A stretch of DNA of 64,000 nt from Craterostigma plantagineum (GCA_027422505.1 JAPQWV010001117.1:1-64000), one strand, 5' to 3'. Positions 45,295-58,900 are shown, counted from the first letter of the stretch. Translations and numbers: made by a program. Notes: generated from the letters alone by a model not told the origin.

Positions 45295-47006
45295 TGAAGA
45301 TATAAATGTGCCTAAGAGAGGGGGGGGGGGGTGAATTAGGCTTATAAAATTTTGTGCTTCTTTTCCAAAACCTTAGTGTGGTGACTTAGATATGCCAAAT
45401 AATATTGGGACGAGTATTCCTGTTATATCCTAGTATTGTCGGATGTGTTTCGGGTCTGTCTCTCAGTGATAACGAAATAACTGAAAAGTAAATGGGAGAC
45501 AGGATTTTTATAGAGGTTATATCCCCAACTGGGGTTTACTCCTCTCCTTGGGATTTGCTTCCCAAGAGTTTAACCAATCACTATAATGCACCGTAGCTGG
45601 ATACAAAACTGATTGGTTAGCCCAATACACAACCGAAACAAGTCGGACACTAGACACTACTAGGTTACCACACGCCGAGTTTCGTTCCTCGGAATCTCCT
45701 TGATCCCGACAGACACAGCTCGCTACCGAAGGGCCCCCGGACTTGTCCTTCCTTTCACGTGTGTGTAAACGTCGACCTTGCCTCCTTGGTATTGCTCACG
45801 TCCGAAGACAACACGTCCGAAGACAGAATATATGGTAGGGGATGATGGAATATCGGATAAATCACTCGCTCAGTGATGGATACGGTGGTTAACGCTCAGT
45901 AAGGCAGAAAGCTATCACAAGTGAATGGCTCAGGAATCTCTTAGTATCTCTCTGCTCAAAATCTCTTGTAGGCTTAAATTCGCAAATTCTGTGTGTTCTT
46001 CGAAAATCTAAAGTGCAGCTCATATATAATCCTTTTCTAATAGCACTTCACATGGAAAGTCATATCAAACAATAATCACCAAATCAGGCATAGTTTCCAT
46101 GTAGCTTTCGAGTCAATCATACCATATAAATCATGCTTTTAATAAATCATCACAACGGTCATATAGCACATTAAAGCATGATTATATTCCATATAAAAGC
46201 TCAATTTCGTTCTCAAGCATATTCAACCACTTTGCATATATTTTCCATATCAGAACTTTCCATAAGTGATTCCCTGCTATCAGTTTCTAGTAACGAGTCA
46301 ATCCAGATTTACTTTCCAAGTATGGCACACAAGATAGCAATACATTAGCACGTTTTCCATGTACAACTCATAGCATTTAATCAATATATTTACCATGTTT
46401 AGCACACAAATCAGATCAAAGCTTACTTAAATCGATTTATCACATCATGGCACAACTTTCCTTATTTCAGAGATCTCACCCGTTATAGCACATACCATAT
46501 AAGAGCACCTTATCCACAAAGTTAATCAAATCAAATCTTTCCTAAATATAATATCCAATCAGCATAAGGAAAGATATCAATTTAATATTTCACATTAAAT
46601 TCAGTGGAAAGCATGCAAGAATCGTACACATGATTTTCGTCCAGGAATAACAGATTTCAAACAGATATATCACTTTCCATATATAAACAGCATATTTTCC
46701 TTTTATAGCTCAGTAGGATATCTCATGCATTATTTCCATATATAGCACAGAACGATATATCCTATCTCATGGACTGTCTACAACATGCGATCACCTAGTT
46801 CCATCAAATCATCACAAAATCACATGCAAATCAAATATTCAACATTTTGACGATTTATAGCTATAAACAATGCATGGACGAATATTATCATGAACTTAGA
46901 CATTTTATTTGTCCCAAATCGAATTGCTTATTTTATAGACCTAACGTCATTACAATTACATCGTTCATCAAAACTCTCTAACATGTATGGACCAAAAAGG
47001 TCAACA
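45295..47006 (-). repeat. Sirevirus 5' LTR
   Basis: About 1.7 kb, beginning TGAAGATATAAATGTG and ending GGTCAACA on the plus strand. It contains a run of about 12 G at 45320-45331. It is the complete copy and carries about 80 bp absent from the 3' LTR. Confidence 0.88.
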
Positions 47007-47777
47007 TTTTATGATCAGGAAGTAGAAATTTATCTTTAATTTAAAAATTTATTTTTTAAATAACTTAATTGATAAAATATAATTTTCAATATATGAAATA
47101 ACTTTATATATTACACATTCATCCAATTTGCTAAACATATGGATTTTGGGATAGAAGCACTTGGTACAATCAAACTTATTTTCACAATAAATAAAGGCAA
47201 TGCCTTTGACCAACCGAATTATTTATCACACAATTAAAAGTCTTGACAACAATGATAAGATATTTGAGAAAGCTTAGTATTAGTGGAAATTTCTGATTTA
47301 TTTAATCAAAATTTGCCTTCTCTTCCACCGGAAATTAATTCTCAACCACGCAAACAATAATTATTAAATTCATTAGGTCTCAGCACGTACCATTCGAAAT
47401 CATTACCCATGGAAATGGTCGGCTACTTCTCTTTGACATCTAATAAACAATGTTCAACGCATTGCTTAAACAAATTCACGATGCTATTATTGAAATATAT
47501 ATGATGGATGAGCTGTGTCATATTTTAATCTTATATATTATTATCAACAAATTTTCTTATATTTAGGCTGATTTCTTTCTCTAGACGTTCATAATTTTCA
47601 TGTAATGGGTGGTGAAGGTTCTTACCCAATATATATTTGGTCGATTATTCTAATATCAAGTTGAATGTCAACTTCAGCTAAATGCATATTACTAAAATAT
47701 CGTTCTCCATGCATAAGATCTATTTTTCGGTGCCGCTTCTAATAGAAACTCAAACATGCTATAAAAAAATATGGTGC
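47007..47777. other. AT-rich spacer
   Basis: No coding similarity. It does not continue the LINE found at the other side of the Sirevirus, so the original target context has been lost or rearranged. Confidence 0.5.
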
Positions 47778-47990
47778 TGTTATATAATATTTTATTTAAT
47801 GAAGCTTTATTATTATCTATGTAGTATGTAAAATAGAAAGGATATCAACGGAAAACAAGACTTTTATTATTGTTCTACTTCTCCTCATTACACAAAGAAA
47901 CGATGCTATTTATAGAAGGAAATAGAGCATACGTATTCAATGCATTAAATTACATCCATCAACTAATAGCTACTAGCTGTATTCATAATA
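47778..47990 (-). repeat. Copia-E 3' LTR
   Basis: TGTTATATAATATTTTATTT...TATTCATAATA, nearly identical to 53579-53791. The outer end of the element strand reads TATTATG rather than the usual TG start. Confidence 0.85.
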
Positions 47991-48139
47991 CTCCCATTTG
48001 GATGTTTATTAAATGATAAGTCCTTCGGAACTTGATGGTATAGCTGCCTCATTAAAAACCTTACTGGGAAAACAACATGGGAAAAACCACAGTGAAGAGA
48101 AAAAGAGTGCAACCATATTTACTCCCCCTGGTAATAATA

Positions 48140-51100
48140 TTATTTCAAATCTCGAAGTTTTTTAACTCCAATTGAATAAACCAATTTTCTAAATATTATA
48201 GGAGAAAGCGCTTTCGTAAATAAATCTGCAAGATTTTCGCTATTGTTGTACATCAATATCACCATTTTCTCTAAATCTTGTGTAAAGAAAAATTTTGGTG
48301 AAATATATTTTGTTCTATCACCTTTGATATATCCGTCCTTTAATTGCGATGCATGCCGCGTTATCTTCATTTAATGTTGTCGAACGTAGTTTCTTCGAAA
48401 GTAACCCACAAGTTTGTTGTATATGCTGAATCACCGACCACAACCAAACACATTCTCGGCTAGCTTCATGAATAGCTAGAACTTCCACATGATTAGATGA
48501 TGTAGCCGTTAAACTTTGCTTAACTGATCGCCATGAAATGGCTGTTCCACCGTATGTAAATAAATAACCGGTTTGCGATCGAGCATTATGTGGATCAGAT
48601 AGATATCCAGCATCTGCATAATCAATTAAGTCTTCTTTCATCTCATTAGAATAGAATAATCCCATATCAGTTGATCCCCCAAGGTATTAAAGAACCGCTT
48701 AACTCCATTCCAATGTCTATGAGTCGGCGAAGAACTATATCTTGCCAATAAATTTACAGCAAATGCTATATCTGGTGGACTATGACCCGTAAGATATTAA
48801 TGCTCCAATAGCACTGAGATATGGTACTTCGGGACCAAACACTTCTTCATTATGTTCGCATGGTCTAAATGGGTCTTTCTTCACGTCCAAAGATCGGACA
48901 ATCATTGGAGTATCTAAAGGATGAGCTTCATCTATATAAAATCTTTTCAATACTATTTTCGTATAAGTCTCCTAATGTGCAAGTATCTCATTCTTTAAGT
49001 ATTCTATTTGCAGTCCAAGACAAAATTTAGTTTTACCGAGATCCTTCATTTCGAATTCCCTTTCCAAACAACCAATGGCTTTCGATAACTCTTCAGGAGT
49101 TCCGATTATATTGATATCATCAACATATACTACAATGATAACAAACTCATTTTTAAATCTTCTCGTAAATATGCAGGGACAAATTTGATTTTTTATACCC
49201 CTCTTTCAATAAGTATTCACTTAGGCGATTATACCACATACGCCCGGATTGCTTTAATCCATAAAGCGATTTATTCAATTTAATTGAGTACTCATCTCGC
49301 GACCCTGAATTTTTAGGTAGTCGAAAACCCTCCGGAACCTTCATATAAATGTCACTATCAAGCGAGCCATATAAATAAGCAGTGACAACATCCATTAGAC
49401 GCATATCGAGTCCTTCACGTACTGCCAGACTAATTATGTAACGAAAAGTTGTTGCGTCCACCACGGAAAATACGTTTCATCATAATTAATACCAGGTCTC
49501 TGCGAGAAACCTTGTACGACAAGCCGTGCTTTATATCTCATAATTTCACCGTTTCCAATTTTCTTTCTAATGAAATCCCATTTATATCCAACCGGCTTTA
49601 CATTTTCTGGTATGCGAACTATAGGTCCGAAAACTTTTCGCTTCTCAAGTGATTTTAATTCTGCCTCGATTGCATCTTTCCATTTTGGCCAATTATTTCT
49701 TTGTCTGCATTCGTTTACAGACCTTGGTTCATGATCCTCATTCTCATTTATCTCATTTATTTCTTGATCACTACGTTAAATGAGAAGTTATCGTCAAAGT
49801 TGACTTTATTTCGGTTGCATCTAATTCCATTTTGTGCATAATTGATCGAGATCTCTTCATTATCATTATTTTCAATTTGGTCAGGTACCTGACTTTCATT
49901 CTTATCATCATTTATGCTCATCAACTCTTCTTTAGTCGATAAATCCTCAATTGGACCATTATCATTATTTGCTCCTTTTCATTTTTGAGGATTTTTATCT
50001 TTGGAACCCGATGGCCTACCACGCTTCAGCTGTGGTTTAGGCTCAATACTGTTCTTTGTTTGTTCTACAGGAATATCAATTCTAACAGGAGCATTAACAG
50101 CTGAATATGTGACTTGGTCACTCTCTTCGGGTCAGTAAAGCTGTCTGGCAATTGATTCGCTAAGCTTTGTAGATGAATTATTTTCTAAACTTCCAGTTCA
50201 CATTCTTCAGTTCGAGGATCATAATGATTTAGCGATAATCCATTCCAACTAATATTTGATTTCGGCGGTCTCTTTTCTCACCGTAATGTCGGAAATTTTG
50301 TTTCATCGAAGTGACGATCGACAAATCTGGCCGTGAGTCGATCTCCAGTTATGGGTTCTAAATATTTTATAATTGATGGAGATTCAAATCCGACATATAT
50401 TTCCAACCTCCTTTGAGGTCCCATCTTTGTGTGTTGTGGTGGCGCAATTGGAACATATAACGCACATCCAAAAATTCTTAGATGGGAAATATCTGGTTCC
50501 TGACCATAAACCATTTGCAACGGGGAGATATCGTGATAACTTGTTGGCCTGATGCGGATTAGTGCTGCTGCATGTAATATGGCATGTCCCCAACAAGACG
50601 ATTGAAGTTTCGACTTCATCAATAATGGCCTTGCAATTAATTGCAGGCGTTTAATAAACGATTCTGCAAGACCATTTTGTGTATAGACATGTGGAACCGG
50701 GTGCTCAACATCAATACCAATAGACATACAATAATCATTAAATGCCTTAGAAGTAAATTCACCAGCATTATCAAGGCGTATATTCTGTATCGGATAATCT
50801 GGGAAGTGTGCTCTTAATCTAATCACCTGGAGCAAGTAATCTCGCAAATGACACGTTTCTCATAGATAATAAACATACGTGGGATCATTTACTTGATGCA
50901 TCAATTAATACCATGAAATATTTAAACGGTCCACATGATGGATGTATCAGCCAACAAATATCGACATGTATACGTTTAAAAAATGCAATAGATTCAATTT
51001 TTACTTTCATTTTGGCCAAATAATTAACTTCCCTTTAGAGCAAGCAACACATGCTAATTCATTTGATTGAAGAATCTTATGGTTCCTCAATAAATAACCG

Positions 51101-52799
51101 CGTGAATTTTCAATTATTTTTCGCATCATATTGTGTCGGGATGGCCCAACCGGTCATGCCAAACATTAAATGTACTGTCATTGGTAAACTTTTGGATAGC
51201 ATATGATTCAATTGTTCTAATATATGTGTAGTATAGCCCAGACTCAAAAGACGATAATATTTCTAGAATTATTTTTCCATTCGAAATCGCTTTTGTAATG
51301 TGCAAATATTCAATATCTCCCTTTTGTGTAGTCTCAACATGATATTCATTATTTCGAATCGCTTTGAAACTTAATAAATTTCGTTGAGACTTAGGGGAAT
51401 ATAAGAATTTTCAGTCTTGTTCCTCTGGGCAATAATATATTAGCTCTTCCGGAGCCTTAAATTATATTTGTCCCCGATATAGTTATGACACTAGCTTCTT
51501 TCATATCAAGATGCTCGAAATATTTCTTATTTTTCAGAATTGTATTAGTCGTTGCACAGTCTGCAAGACATAATTCTCCATTGCACATGCTCGTGTCCAT
51601 CATATAAAATCCTTTATGAACAAATACAAAATTATTAATACATATTATTGAAAACAAACGATACATAGCAAACACAAGAATATAATTCACACGATAATAA
51701 TTATAGCAAACAAAACATTCAAATGATACACAGCAAAGCACACAATATCTATGCATATAATTTATAAAACGATAGCAGGTCAAATTTCTTCATTTGAGTG
51801 TCTCAGAAAATCGTCGACATCGAAATTAACACCTTCATCATTAACTCCAGAAGCTGAAGCAATTTCTCCCTGAACGAAGTTCGTTTCAATTTTCTTTCTT
51901 TTGCCCTTTGATTCTTGATACAGCTCAACAAGGTATTTAGGCGTACGGCAACTGGGGGAGCAATGGCCCAAACCACCGCATCGGTAACATTGTTCGTCAT
52001 TCACTTTTTGTTCATTTTGCTTCTTCTCATTTTCACTGTCTTTCTTCTTCAGGAGATTTTGATGACCACCACGGTAATTATGATAACCACCACGTTGATA
52101 ACCACCACCATGATAACTTCGTCCACGGCCACGGCCGCGATATCCACCGCGACCACATCCACGATCAGTGCCTCGATTATTATCATTATTAACATTGACT
52201 GCATTCACTTCAGGGATTGCAGCAGCACCAGTCGGTCGGGACTCATGATTTTCATGAGCAACTCATTATTTGCTCAGCCAAAAGTAAGCAAGAAATAAGA
52301 TCTGGGTACTTTTCAAATTTTCTCTCTCAAATATTGCTGTTGTGGAATAACATTTGATGGATGAAACGTGGTGAACGTTTTCTCCAACATAATTGCATCG
52401 GTAATAGTTTCTCTACATAATGTCAGTGTAGAACTAATTCTATAAACAACAGAATTGTATTCGTTACCGATTTAAAATCTTGCAAGCGAAAATTCACACA
52501 TTTATACCTTGCATTTGGGTGAATAACAGTTTTAGGTGGTTATATCGATCTTCCATGTTTTTCCACAAGTCTTTCGGGTCTTTCACAGTTAAGTATTCAA
52601 TTTTCAGACTCTCATGAATGTGGTGGCGAAGAAAAATTATTGCCTTCACCTTGTCTTGTTCGGATGTCGTATTGGTCGGTTTGATGGTATCACCCAGATC
52701 TTTCGCTTTCAAATGAATCTCGGCATCTAGTGCCCAAGATAAATAGTTTTGGCCAGTGATATCGAGTGCAACAAACTCAAGGCTCGCCAAATTCGTCAT
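48140..52799 (-). pseudogene. Copia-E gag-pol remnant
   Basis: Gag starts near 52799 (MTNLASLEFVALDITGQNYL). After a frame break the Gly/Arg-rich segment and zinc knuckle CYRCGGLGHCSPSC lie at 52208-51780. A protease-like piece (DTSMCNGELCLADCATTNTI) is at 51640-51500. The integrase part (50847-50278) shows LDNAGEFTSKAFNDYC and VEHPVPHVYTQNGLAES. The reverse transcriptase part (49464-49153) has MDVVTAYLYGSLDSDIYMKV and LYGLKQSGRMW, then a YVDD region near 49110. RNase H (48665-48140) has DYADAGYLSDPH and the terminal FTKALSP motif. There are at least eight frame changes or stops, so it is inactive. Confidence 0.85.
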
Positions 52800-53224
52800 A
52801 GCACTATAAAATACAAAAACAAAATTTTAACAATGATAATAACAAATTATTACACGCAAACTAATCTTCTTTAAGTATCGTCGTCAGTATCTTCTTCAGT
52901 ATCTTTCTTTGAAAAAATTCTTATGAAAAACATTGTCAACGTCAAAAGAAGTGCCCACGAATAATAATACTCATAAGCAAATGTTCAACGATCAGATCGG
53001 ACAACATCCTTCAAAAACAATATATTATTAATATTACTAAAACATTACAATTAATAATATTATTTTGGAAAATTTGGTAAAAATATTATCCACATCACCA
53101 AGGTTAGAAGCAGAAGATCCATCTTTGTATAAAACGACATGATTACATTAAAAACATATTAATATATCAATTTGACAAAATATAAATAATAAAAAAATAT
53201 GTAAATATATTTTCATAAAAGTCA

Positions 53225-53340
53225 TAAAAAAAAAACTTCACCCGCCATGACGGGAATTCGAAATCTGGACCTCTCACCACTTTATGTGGGAAATACCAGC
53301 TACCACGAGACCTCGTGGGCTTTTGGTATTGTGTTCGGGC
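53225..53340 (-). mobile_element. Probable tRNA-derived SINE
   Basis: On the minus strand CACGAGGTCTCGTGGTAGCTGG resembles a SINE head with an A box (TGGTAGCTGG), split here over two descriptions. About 45 bases on is a degenerate B box (GGTCCAGATTTCGAATTCC). A run of T (53228-53236 seen as A) closes the 3' end. The layout, A box then B box then T-rich tail, fits plant SINEs. No target duplication could be defined because microsatellites adjoin it. Confidence 0.45.
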
Positions 53341-53347
53341 ATAAATG

Positions 53348-53351
<4 letters not shown>

Positions 53352-53419
<68 letters not shown>

Positions 53420-53550
53420 ATGTAGATATATGTATATGTATATGTATAACCTATGTATGTAGTTATATGTATCTGAACCCAAGAAAGTGTGCATACATAT
53501 ATATATATATATATATATATGATAAACAATTTATATATATATATATATGA
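53352..53550. repeat. (TA)n-(CA)n microsatellite cluster
   Basis: (TA) at about 53356-53378, (CA) at 53379-53417, then TATGTA-type repeats, and (TA) again at 53495-53520 and 53532-53548. It lies in the Copia-E leader next to the SINE. Open frames here are repeat artefacts. Confidence 0.9.
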
Positions 53551-53578
53551 AATAAATAATTTATACATCCTGATAACG

Positions 53579-53791
53579 TGTTATATAATATTTTATTTAA
53601 TGAAGCTTTATTATTATCTATGTAGTACGTAATATAGAAAGGATATCAACGGAAAATAAGACTTCTATTATTGTTCTACTTCTCCTCATTACGCAAAGAA
53701 ACGATGCTATTTATAGAAGGAAATAGAGCATACGTATTCAATGCATTAAATTCCATCCATCAACTAATAGCTACTAACTGTATTCATAATA
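53579..53791 (-). repeat. Copia-E 5' LTR
   Basis: 213 bp, matching 47778-47990. The inner side leads to the primer region (complement of 53560-53578). Confidence 0.85.
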
Positions 53792-54166
53792 GATACAATT
53801 TATAATAAGTTTTTTTAATTATATGTCAATATGAGGTAGTTAGTATTGGGACATCACAAGGAGGTCTACATCTCAACAGTATAACAAGTGAGTGAACTAC
53901 TTGAATGGCGTAATTTTTAAGCTATTGCGTGAACTTTTGGATTTATTTGGTTCATATGTCAGAATTTCTAGGGATATTTAAAAGGAACGATTCCAAACCA
54001 AGCCCCATCGTAAGTTTCCTTTTGAGTTCAGGCCCTTTTCGTATGAAATACAGTTTTAATGACCAACCCTATATAAAATTCAAAGTAAAGGACATAAATA
54101 ATGATTTGATGAAAATGCCCCTTGTATGTGTTATATAAAGAGGTATGAATGCTATTATTATGTTAT

Positions 54167-54332
54167 CAGATGTTATTCAAATGGTATCAATCGAAAAAAC
54201 CTATTTCAACGATCGATTTGCCCTAAAATTTCGAGCATATTGGGCGCAAAATCAATTTTGATGTGTACTCGACGATAGCAATGATATTACGTCGTCAGAT
54301 TTAAGATCTGTGAGGAATAATTTCTAAAAATT
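54167..54332. repeat. 166-bp direct repeat, first copy
   Basis: CAGATGTTATTCAAATGGTAT...GGAATAATTTCTAAAAATT; the second copy is at 54708-54872 with roughly 10% differences on reading. The two are separated by 375 bp. Confidence 0.85.
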
Positions 54333-54707
54333 CATTTACGCAAATAAGATAAAATCGAGCATATTTTTGGTCGAAATTAAAGCTAATATGCATAAATTCG
54401 AGACCCATAGCTTGAAAATTACGTCACGCTTTAGTGGTGACTCAACCGTTCGTCCCTCAAGATTAACGAACTAAAAGTGAAATCGCCAAAAAAAATAGTT
54501 TAAATCTGTGTTCGTTATGTGGTACCAGAAACGCCTAAGTGGTATAATTTCCGTAAGGTTCGGTACAATAGTGGCATAAAGTGGTATAGTTACGATAAGA
54601 AGCGTTACTCGAACTGATACGCGATATTATTCTAATTTGATATTAATTTTATATGATCAGGTACTAAGACAGCGTTAAGTGGTATAACTACCATAAGAAG
54701 TGGTTCC

Positions 54708-54872
54708 CAGATGTTATGCAAATGGTATTAATGGAAAAACTATTTCAACGATCGATTTACGTAAATTTTTGACACATACTGGGCACAAAATCAATTTTGA
54801 CGTATACTCGACGATCTCAATGATATTTACGTCATCAGATTTAAGATCTGTGAGGAATAATTTCTAAAAATT
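54708..54872. repeat. 166-bp direct repeat, second copy
   Basis: Shares CAACGATCGATTT, GACGATCTC/GATAGC-AATGATAT and TTAAGATCTGTGAGGAAT with the first copy at 54167-54332. Confidence 0.85.
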
Positions 54873-55348
54873 AAGTCTAGAATAAGATACGATAAATCTA
54901 GATACGGGATTTAAGGTAAATAATTGTATAACTTCACGTGAAAAAAAATTAATAATATATATATATATATATATAAAGAGCATCTAAAGTACAGGGATAT
55001 GGGAGTTTATTTGATGAGCTAGGCTATATTCCTAATATCTAAATATGGTCCAAAAACCATTCAATTAAGATAAGCTTCATTACGTTACTTAGACTTGGGG
55101 GAAATATACCACCACCTAGTCTAATCACGCACAAGAATCGAGATATTAATAGATATCTATTATATGAGGAACGTTAAGAGAGTAACACTTTTGTACATTA
55201 AGAACTATGAGCTGAAACTGAAAGGAAAACAAGAAGAACTTGCGAAAACCATCATCAACCCAAAACCACGCACTTTCAAAGTAAGGTATGCAAAATTCTT
55301 TTAAAATGTTATGTACTTAGAATTTCTTTCAAAGTTATATGCGTTAGG

Positions 55349-55884
55349 TAACAAAATTTGCAGAAATTTGTGTTTGTGTTTGTGAACAGATTCTTTACGT
55401 GGTTCGGATTGAGATCAATCCTACATCCACGGCCAATGGAAGATTTCTATTGATGAACACATAATTTTTACAGAAGAGAGGGAATCACACAAGAATCTCA
55501 CGCACACAGTTGCAAATTACACACACGCAATTTCAGAGGTGAATTAGTCTTTTAAGGAAGTTGGCGCCAAAAGACGTCTCAGGAGAAATCGTCAGCAGCA
55601 CCCACGACTTGCTAAAAACTCTCTATTCTTCAGCAGCTAAGATACGGCCGTGATATGAGTGTATGAGCCCGTGACTTGCGGCAGAAAGGTCATCAGATAG
55701 TGCTCACGGCCGTGAGACTGGAATCATAAAGCCGTGACATACGGCAGAGGGGTCTCTTCAGATCATGCTAGATCTTCACGGCCGTGAGGCTGAAGTCGCG
55801 AGCCCGTGAATCGTGGCAGCAGCCAAACCCATCATCGATCTTCTGTACTCAACTCATGTTCATTTCCTTGCTTTAATTTTAACA
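55349..55884 (-). repeat. Copia-F 3' LTR
   Basis: TAACAAAATTTGCAG...TTTTAACA on the plus strand (TG...TA on the element strand). It contains four CACGGCCGTGA-type palindromic motifs (about 55640-55790). Confidence 0.92.
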
Positions 55885-55929
55885 CGCCCCCGCAAGATGG
55901 AAGGTACAAATTCCTGACTGACATCTTGG

Positions 55930-58900
55930 TTAGTAACTGCTGAAGTATAGGACCCGTAAGAGCCTTTGTAACTTAACAGCTCCAGTTGAAATGTGATGCC
56001 TGATAAAGTGGCAGTCTATTTCAATGTGCTTCGATCTCTCATGGAATTTGGGATTGGAGGCTAGCTTTAGAGCTGATAAATTATCGCAATAGATCACTGG
56101 TATCTGATCAGTTTTAATATTCAGCTCCTCCAACAACTGTTTTATCCACAATGTCTCAGCTACTACTGATCCTAGAGCCCGATACTCCGCCTCGGTCGAA
56201 GATCTCGAGACTGTGGGCTGTTTCTTTGCCTTCCAAGTCACTAGTGAGTCTCCAAGAAAGGTGAACATCCCCGTGACAGACTTCCTCGTGTCACGGCAGG
56301 CTCCCCAATCTGCATCACAGAACGCACTAAGCTGCAGTTTCTTATTAGCTGTCATGAGAATACCTTGCCCGGGTGAATTCTTTAGATACCTAAGAAGGTG
56401 ATGTGCTGCCTTCAGGTGTTCTGTTCTAGGTGCAGCCATATATTGGCTTAGTTTATGCACAGCAAAGGCAATATCTGGTCGGGTGAAAGTCAAGTAGAGG
56501 ATTCTTCCTACCAGTCTTCTGTAAGTAAAGGGCTGTGGTAACAAATCCCCATCATCTGCTGTTAACTTCTCACTTGGATTCATAGGGGTTGTCAAAGGCT
56601 TTGCATTGATGTACCCAGTGTCTTCCAACAGGTTTAGAGTGTATTGTCTCTGTGTGACATAGATACCTGCAGGACTCCTTGCCACCTCAACTCCTAAGAA
56701 GAATTTCAGTTCACCAAGATCTTTAACCTTGAAGCATTTGTTTAGAAACGTCTTGGCCTCCTGTATCTGGTCTGTGGAAGGCCCTGCAAGATAATATCAT
56801 CAACGTAGACAAGCAAAACAGTCAACTGATCACCACTGCCTTTAGTGAACAAAGTGTGATCAGATTCTGTTTGCTTGAAGCCAAATTCCTTCATAGCATC
56901 CGTGAACTTTCTATTCCACTGTCTTGAAGCTTTTTTCAAGCCATAAATTGACTTGTGTAGCTTGCAGACCAGCCTGCCTTCACCCTCTGATCCTCTCTCT
57001 CTATATAGTCCTTGAGGCAAGTCCATATACACCTCCTCCGAGAGGTCTCCATTCAGAAATGCATTGTTGACGTCTAGCTGGGCTAGATTCCAATCAAGTT
57101 TTGCTGCTAAAGCAAGAACAATCTTGATTGTGTTAGGCTTGGCCACAGGTGCAAAAGTCTCCATGTAATCAATTCCCTCCTTTTGGTCATACCCTTTTGC
57201 CACCAATCGCGCCTTGTGTTTTTCAATTTCTCCCTTTGAGTTGAACTTCAACTTGTAAACCCACCGGCTACCAATAGAGTTTTTCCCTTTAGGGAGTGGC
57301 ATCACTGTCCATGTCTCATTCTCCTGAAGTGCTTGAAGCTCTTCATTCATAGCTGCGACCCACTTAGCGGACCTTGCCGCTTGTATGTATGTTCTGGGCT
57401 CAGCTGTGGTTGAGATGTTATTGATGGAATTCTGATAATGTCTTGAGAATTTCTGGTTGGATAGGAAGTTTGTGATAGGGTACAGGATCTTCTTTCCCCT
57501 TAGATTGTTGCAATGGTAATCACTAAGATAGGCTGGTCTTCTAGATCTTCTTCCAGACCTTGTGTGTACCTCTGCTTGCACCTCTTGTGACTGCCCTTGA
57601 GTCACACTGTATTCCTCTGGTGGCAAGTCCTGATCTTCTACTGAATCTTGGGAATTCGGCTGGGAATCTATTACATCAGGTTGAGTACTTGTGCGAGCCT
57701 GTGTGGCTTCTGATTGTGACATCTGTAAACCTTCATGTAACTCCTCATTCAAGGCACAAGGTCTTGGTAAGACATGATCTGAGAAGGGATTCCTGTGATC
57801 TGAAACAGTCTGTTCTTTGAAGGGAAAAATCTCCTCCTTGAAAACAACATCCCTCGAAATGAATATTTCCCTTGTCAACAGATCCAGCACCTTGTAACCT
57901 TTGATACCATTGGCATAGCCAATAAATGCGCACTCCCTTGCTCTCGGATCAAACTTTCTTCTTCCAGCTGCCAATGTTGAGCTGAAGCAAAGACACCCAA
58001 AAGTTCTCATAAAGCTGTAATCTATTGACTTCTGATACAGCAGCTCAAATGGTGTCTTGTTCTTCAATGTCACAGAGGGTGTTCTGTTTATTAGGTATGC
58101 TGCTGTCAGAGCACACTCGGACCAGTACTTAATGGGGATTCCCGATTGAAAATACAATGATCTAGCCACATTCAACAGGTGCTGATGCTTCCTTTCGACT
58201 ACTGAGTTTTGTTGTGGCGTTTGAACGCACGACCTGTGATGTATGATTCCTCTACTACTAAACAAATCTACCAGGTTGAATTCCTTTGCATTATCTGACC
58301 TAAGAGTCTTAACTTTGCATCTAAACTGCGTTTCTATCATATTCAAGAAATAGGTTAACACATCATGCACTTCAGACTTGTGTCTGATCATAAACAACCA
58401 AGTAAAACGTGAGTAGTCATCCACTATAGTAATAAAGTATTGATGCCCTAAATGTGAAGGAACATGGAAAGGACCCCAAACATCACAGTGTATGAGATCA
58501 GAGCTAGCACAGACATCTTTCTGTTAACAGGAAATGCTAATCTCTTTTGCTTGGAAATAGGACAAATTTTACATACAGAATTCTTGTGTCTAAAATCCCG
58601 TCTCAAGGTAGTTCTAAGTATGTCTAATACCCTATCAGAGGGGTGTCCTAGCCTATTATGCCATAAGTCTCTAGGCAGCTTATTAGTAGAAACAGAATCA
58701 TTATGAAAGCAGTAAACTGGTTCAGCTTGCAAGATATAGAGTCCTCCCACTTGTCTACCCTTGCCAATCACTCGTAGTATATGGTCCTGAATCTGAAAAA
58801 CATCAGCCTCAAAACAAAGCTTAAAGCACCATTATTTGCCAAGCAACTCACAGAGATTAAGTTAAAGTGGAATTGTGGCACATAGAGGATATCAGTTAAG

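Larger units (their letters stand above)
36629..47006 (-). mobile_element. Sirevirus-lineage Copia retrotransposon
   Basis: Long LTRs (36629-38244 and 45295-47006) flank one minus-strand gag-pol. The 5' LTR is followed by the primer site TGGTATCAGAGC (complement at 45281-45292). The long stretch between the end of pol (about 40444) and the 3' LTR carries repeated polypurine-tract motifs, a known Sirevirus trait. The gag has two zinc knuckles and a long coiled-coil-like C-terminal part, as in Sireviruses. The LTRs are very similar apart from a roughly 80-bp segment only in the 5' LTR (about 46090-46170). Insertion is therefore recent in relative terms. Confidence 0.92.
47778..53791 (-). mobile_element. 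Copia retrotransposon with short LTRs (Copia-E)
   Basis: 213-bp LTRs (47778-47990 and 53579-53791) differ by a handful of substitutions. On the element strand the 5' LTR ends ...ATATAACA and is followed by CGTTATCAGGA, like the CGTTATCAGCACG-type primer region of some plant Copia elements. A purine tract (CAAATGGGAG) precedes the 3' LTR. The interior has gag to RNase H in minus orientation with many breaks. No clear target duplication is seen. Confidence 0.85.
53792..55343. other. Non-coding region with internal repeats, possibly Gypsy LTR sequence
   Basis: No protein-coding similarity. It contains a 166-bp direct repeat, three AAGTGGTATA phrases (about 54537, 54578 and 54679) and an (AT)n stretch ending ATATAAAGAG at 54955-54978 that could serve as a TATA box. 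It was continuous with 60867 onward before Copia-F inserted. Confidence 0.45.

Noticed and set aside
53167..53568. Frames encoding YIYIYI and VCVCVC or THTHTH runs
   Set aside because: Translations of TA/CA microsatellites.
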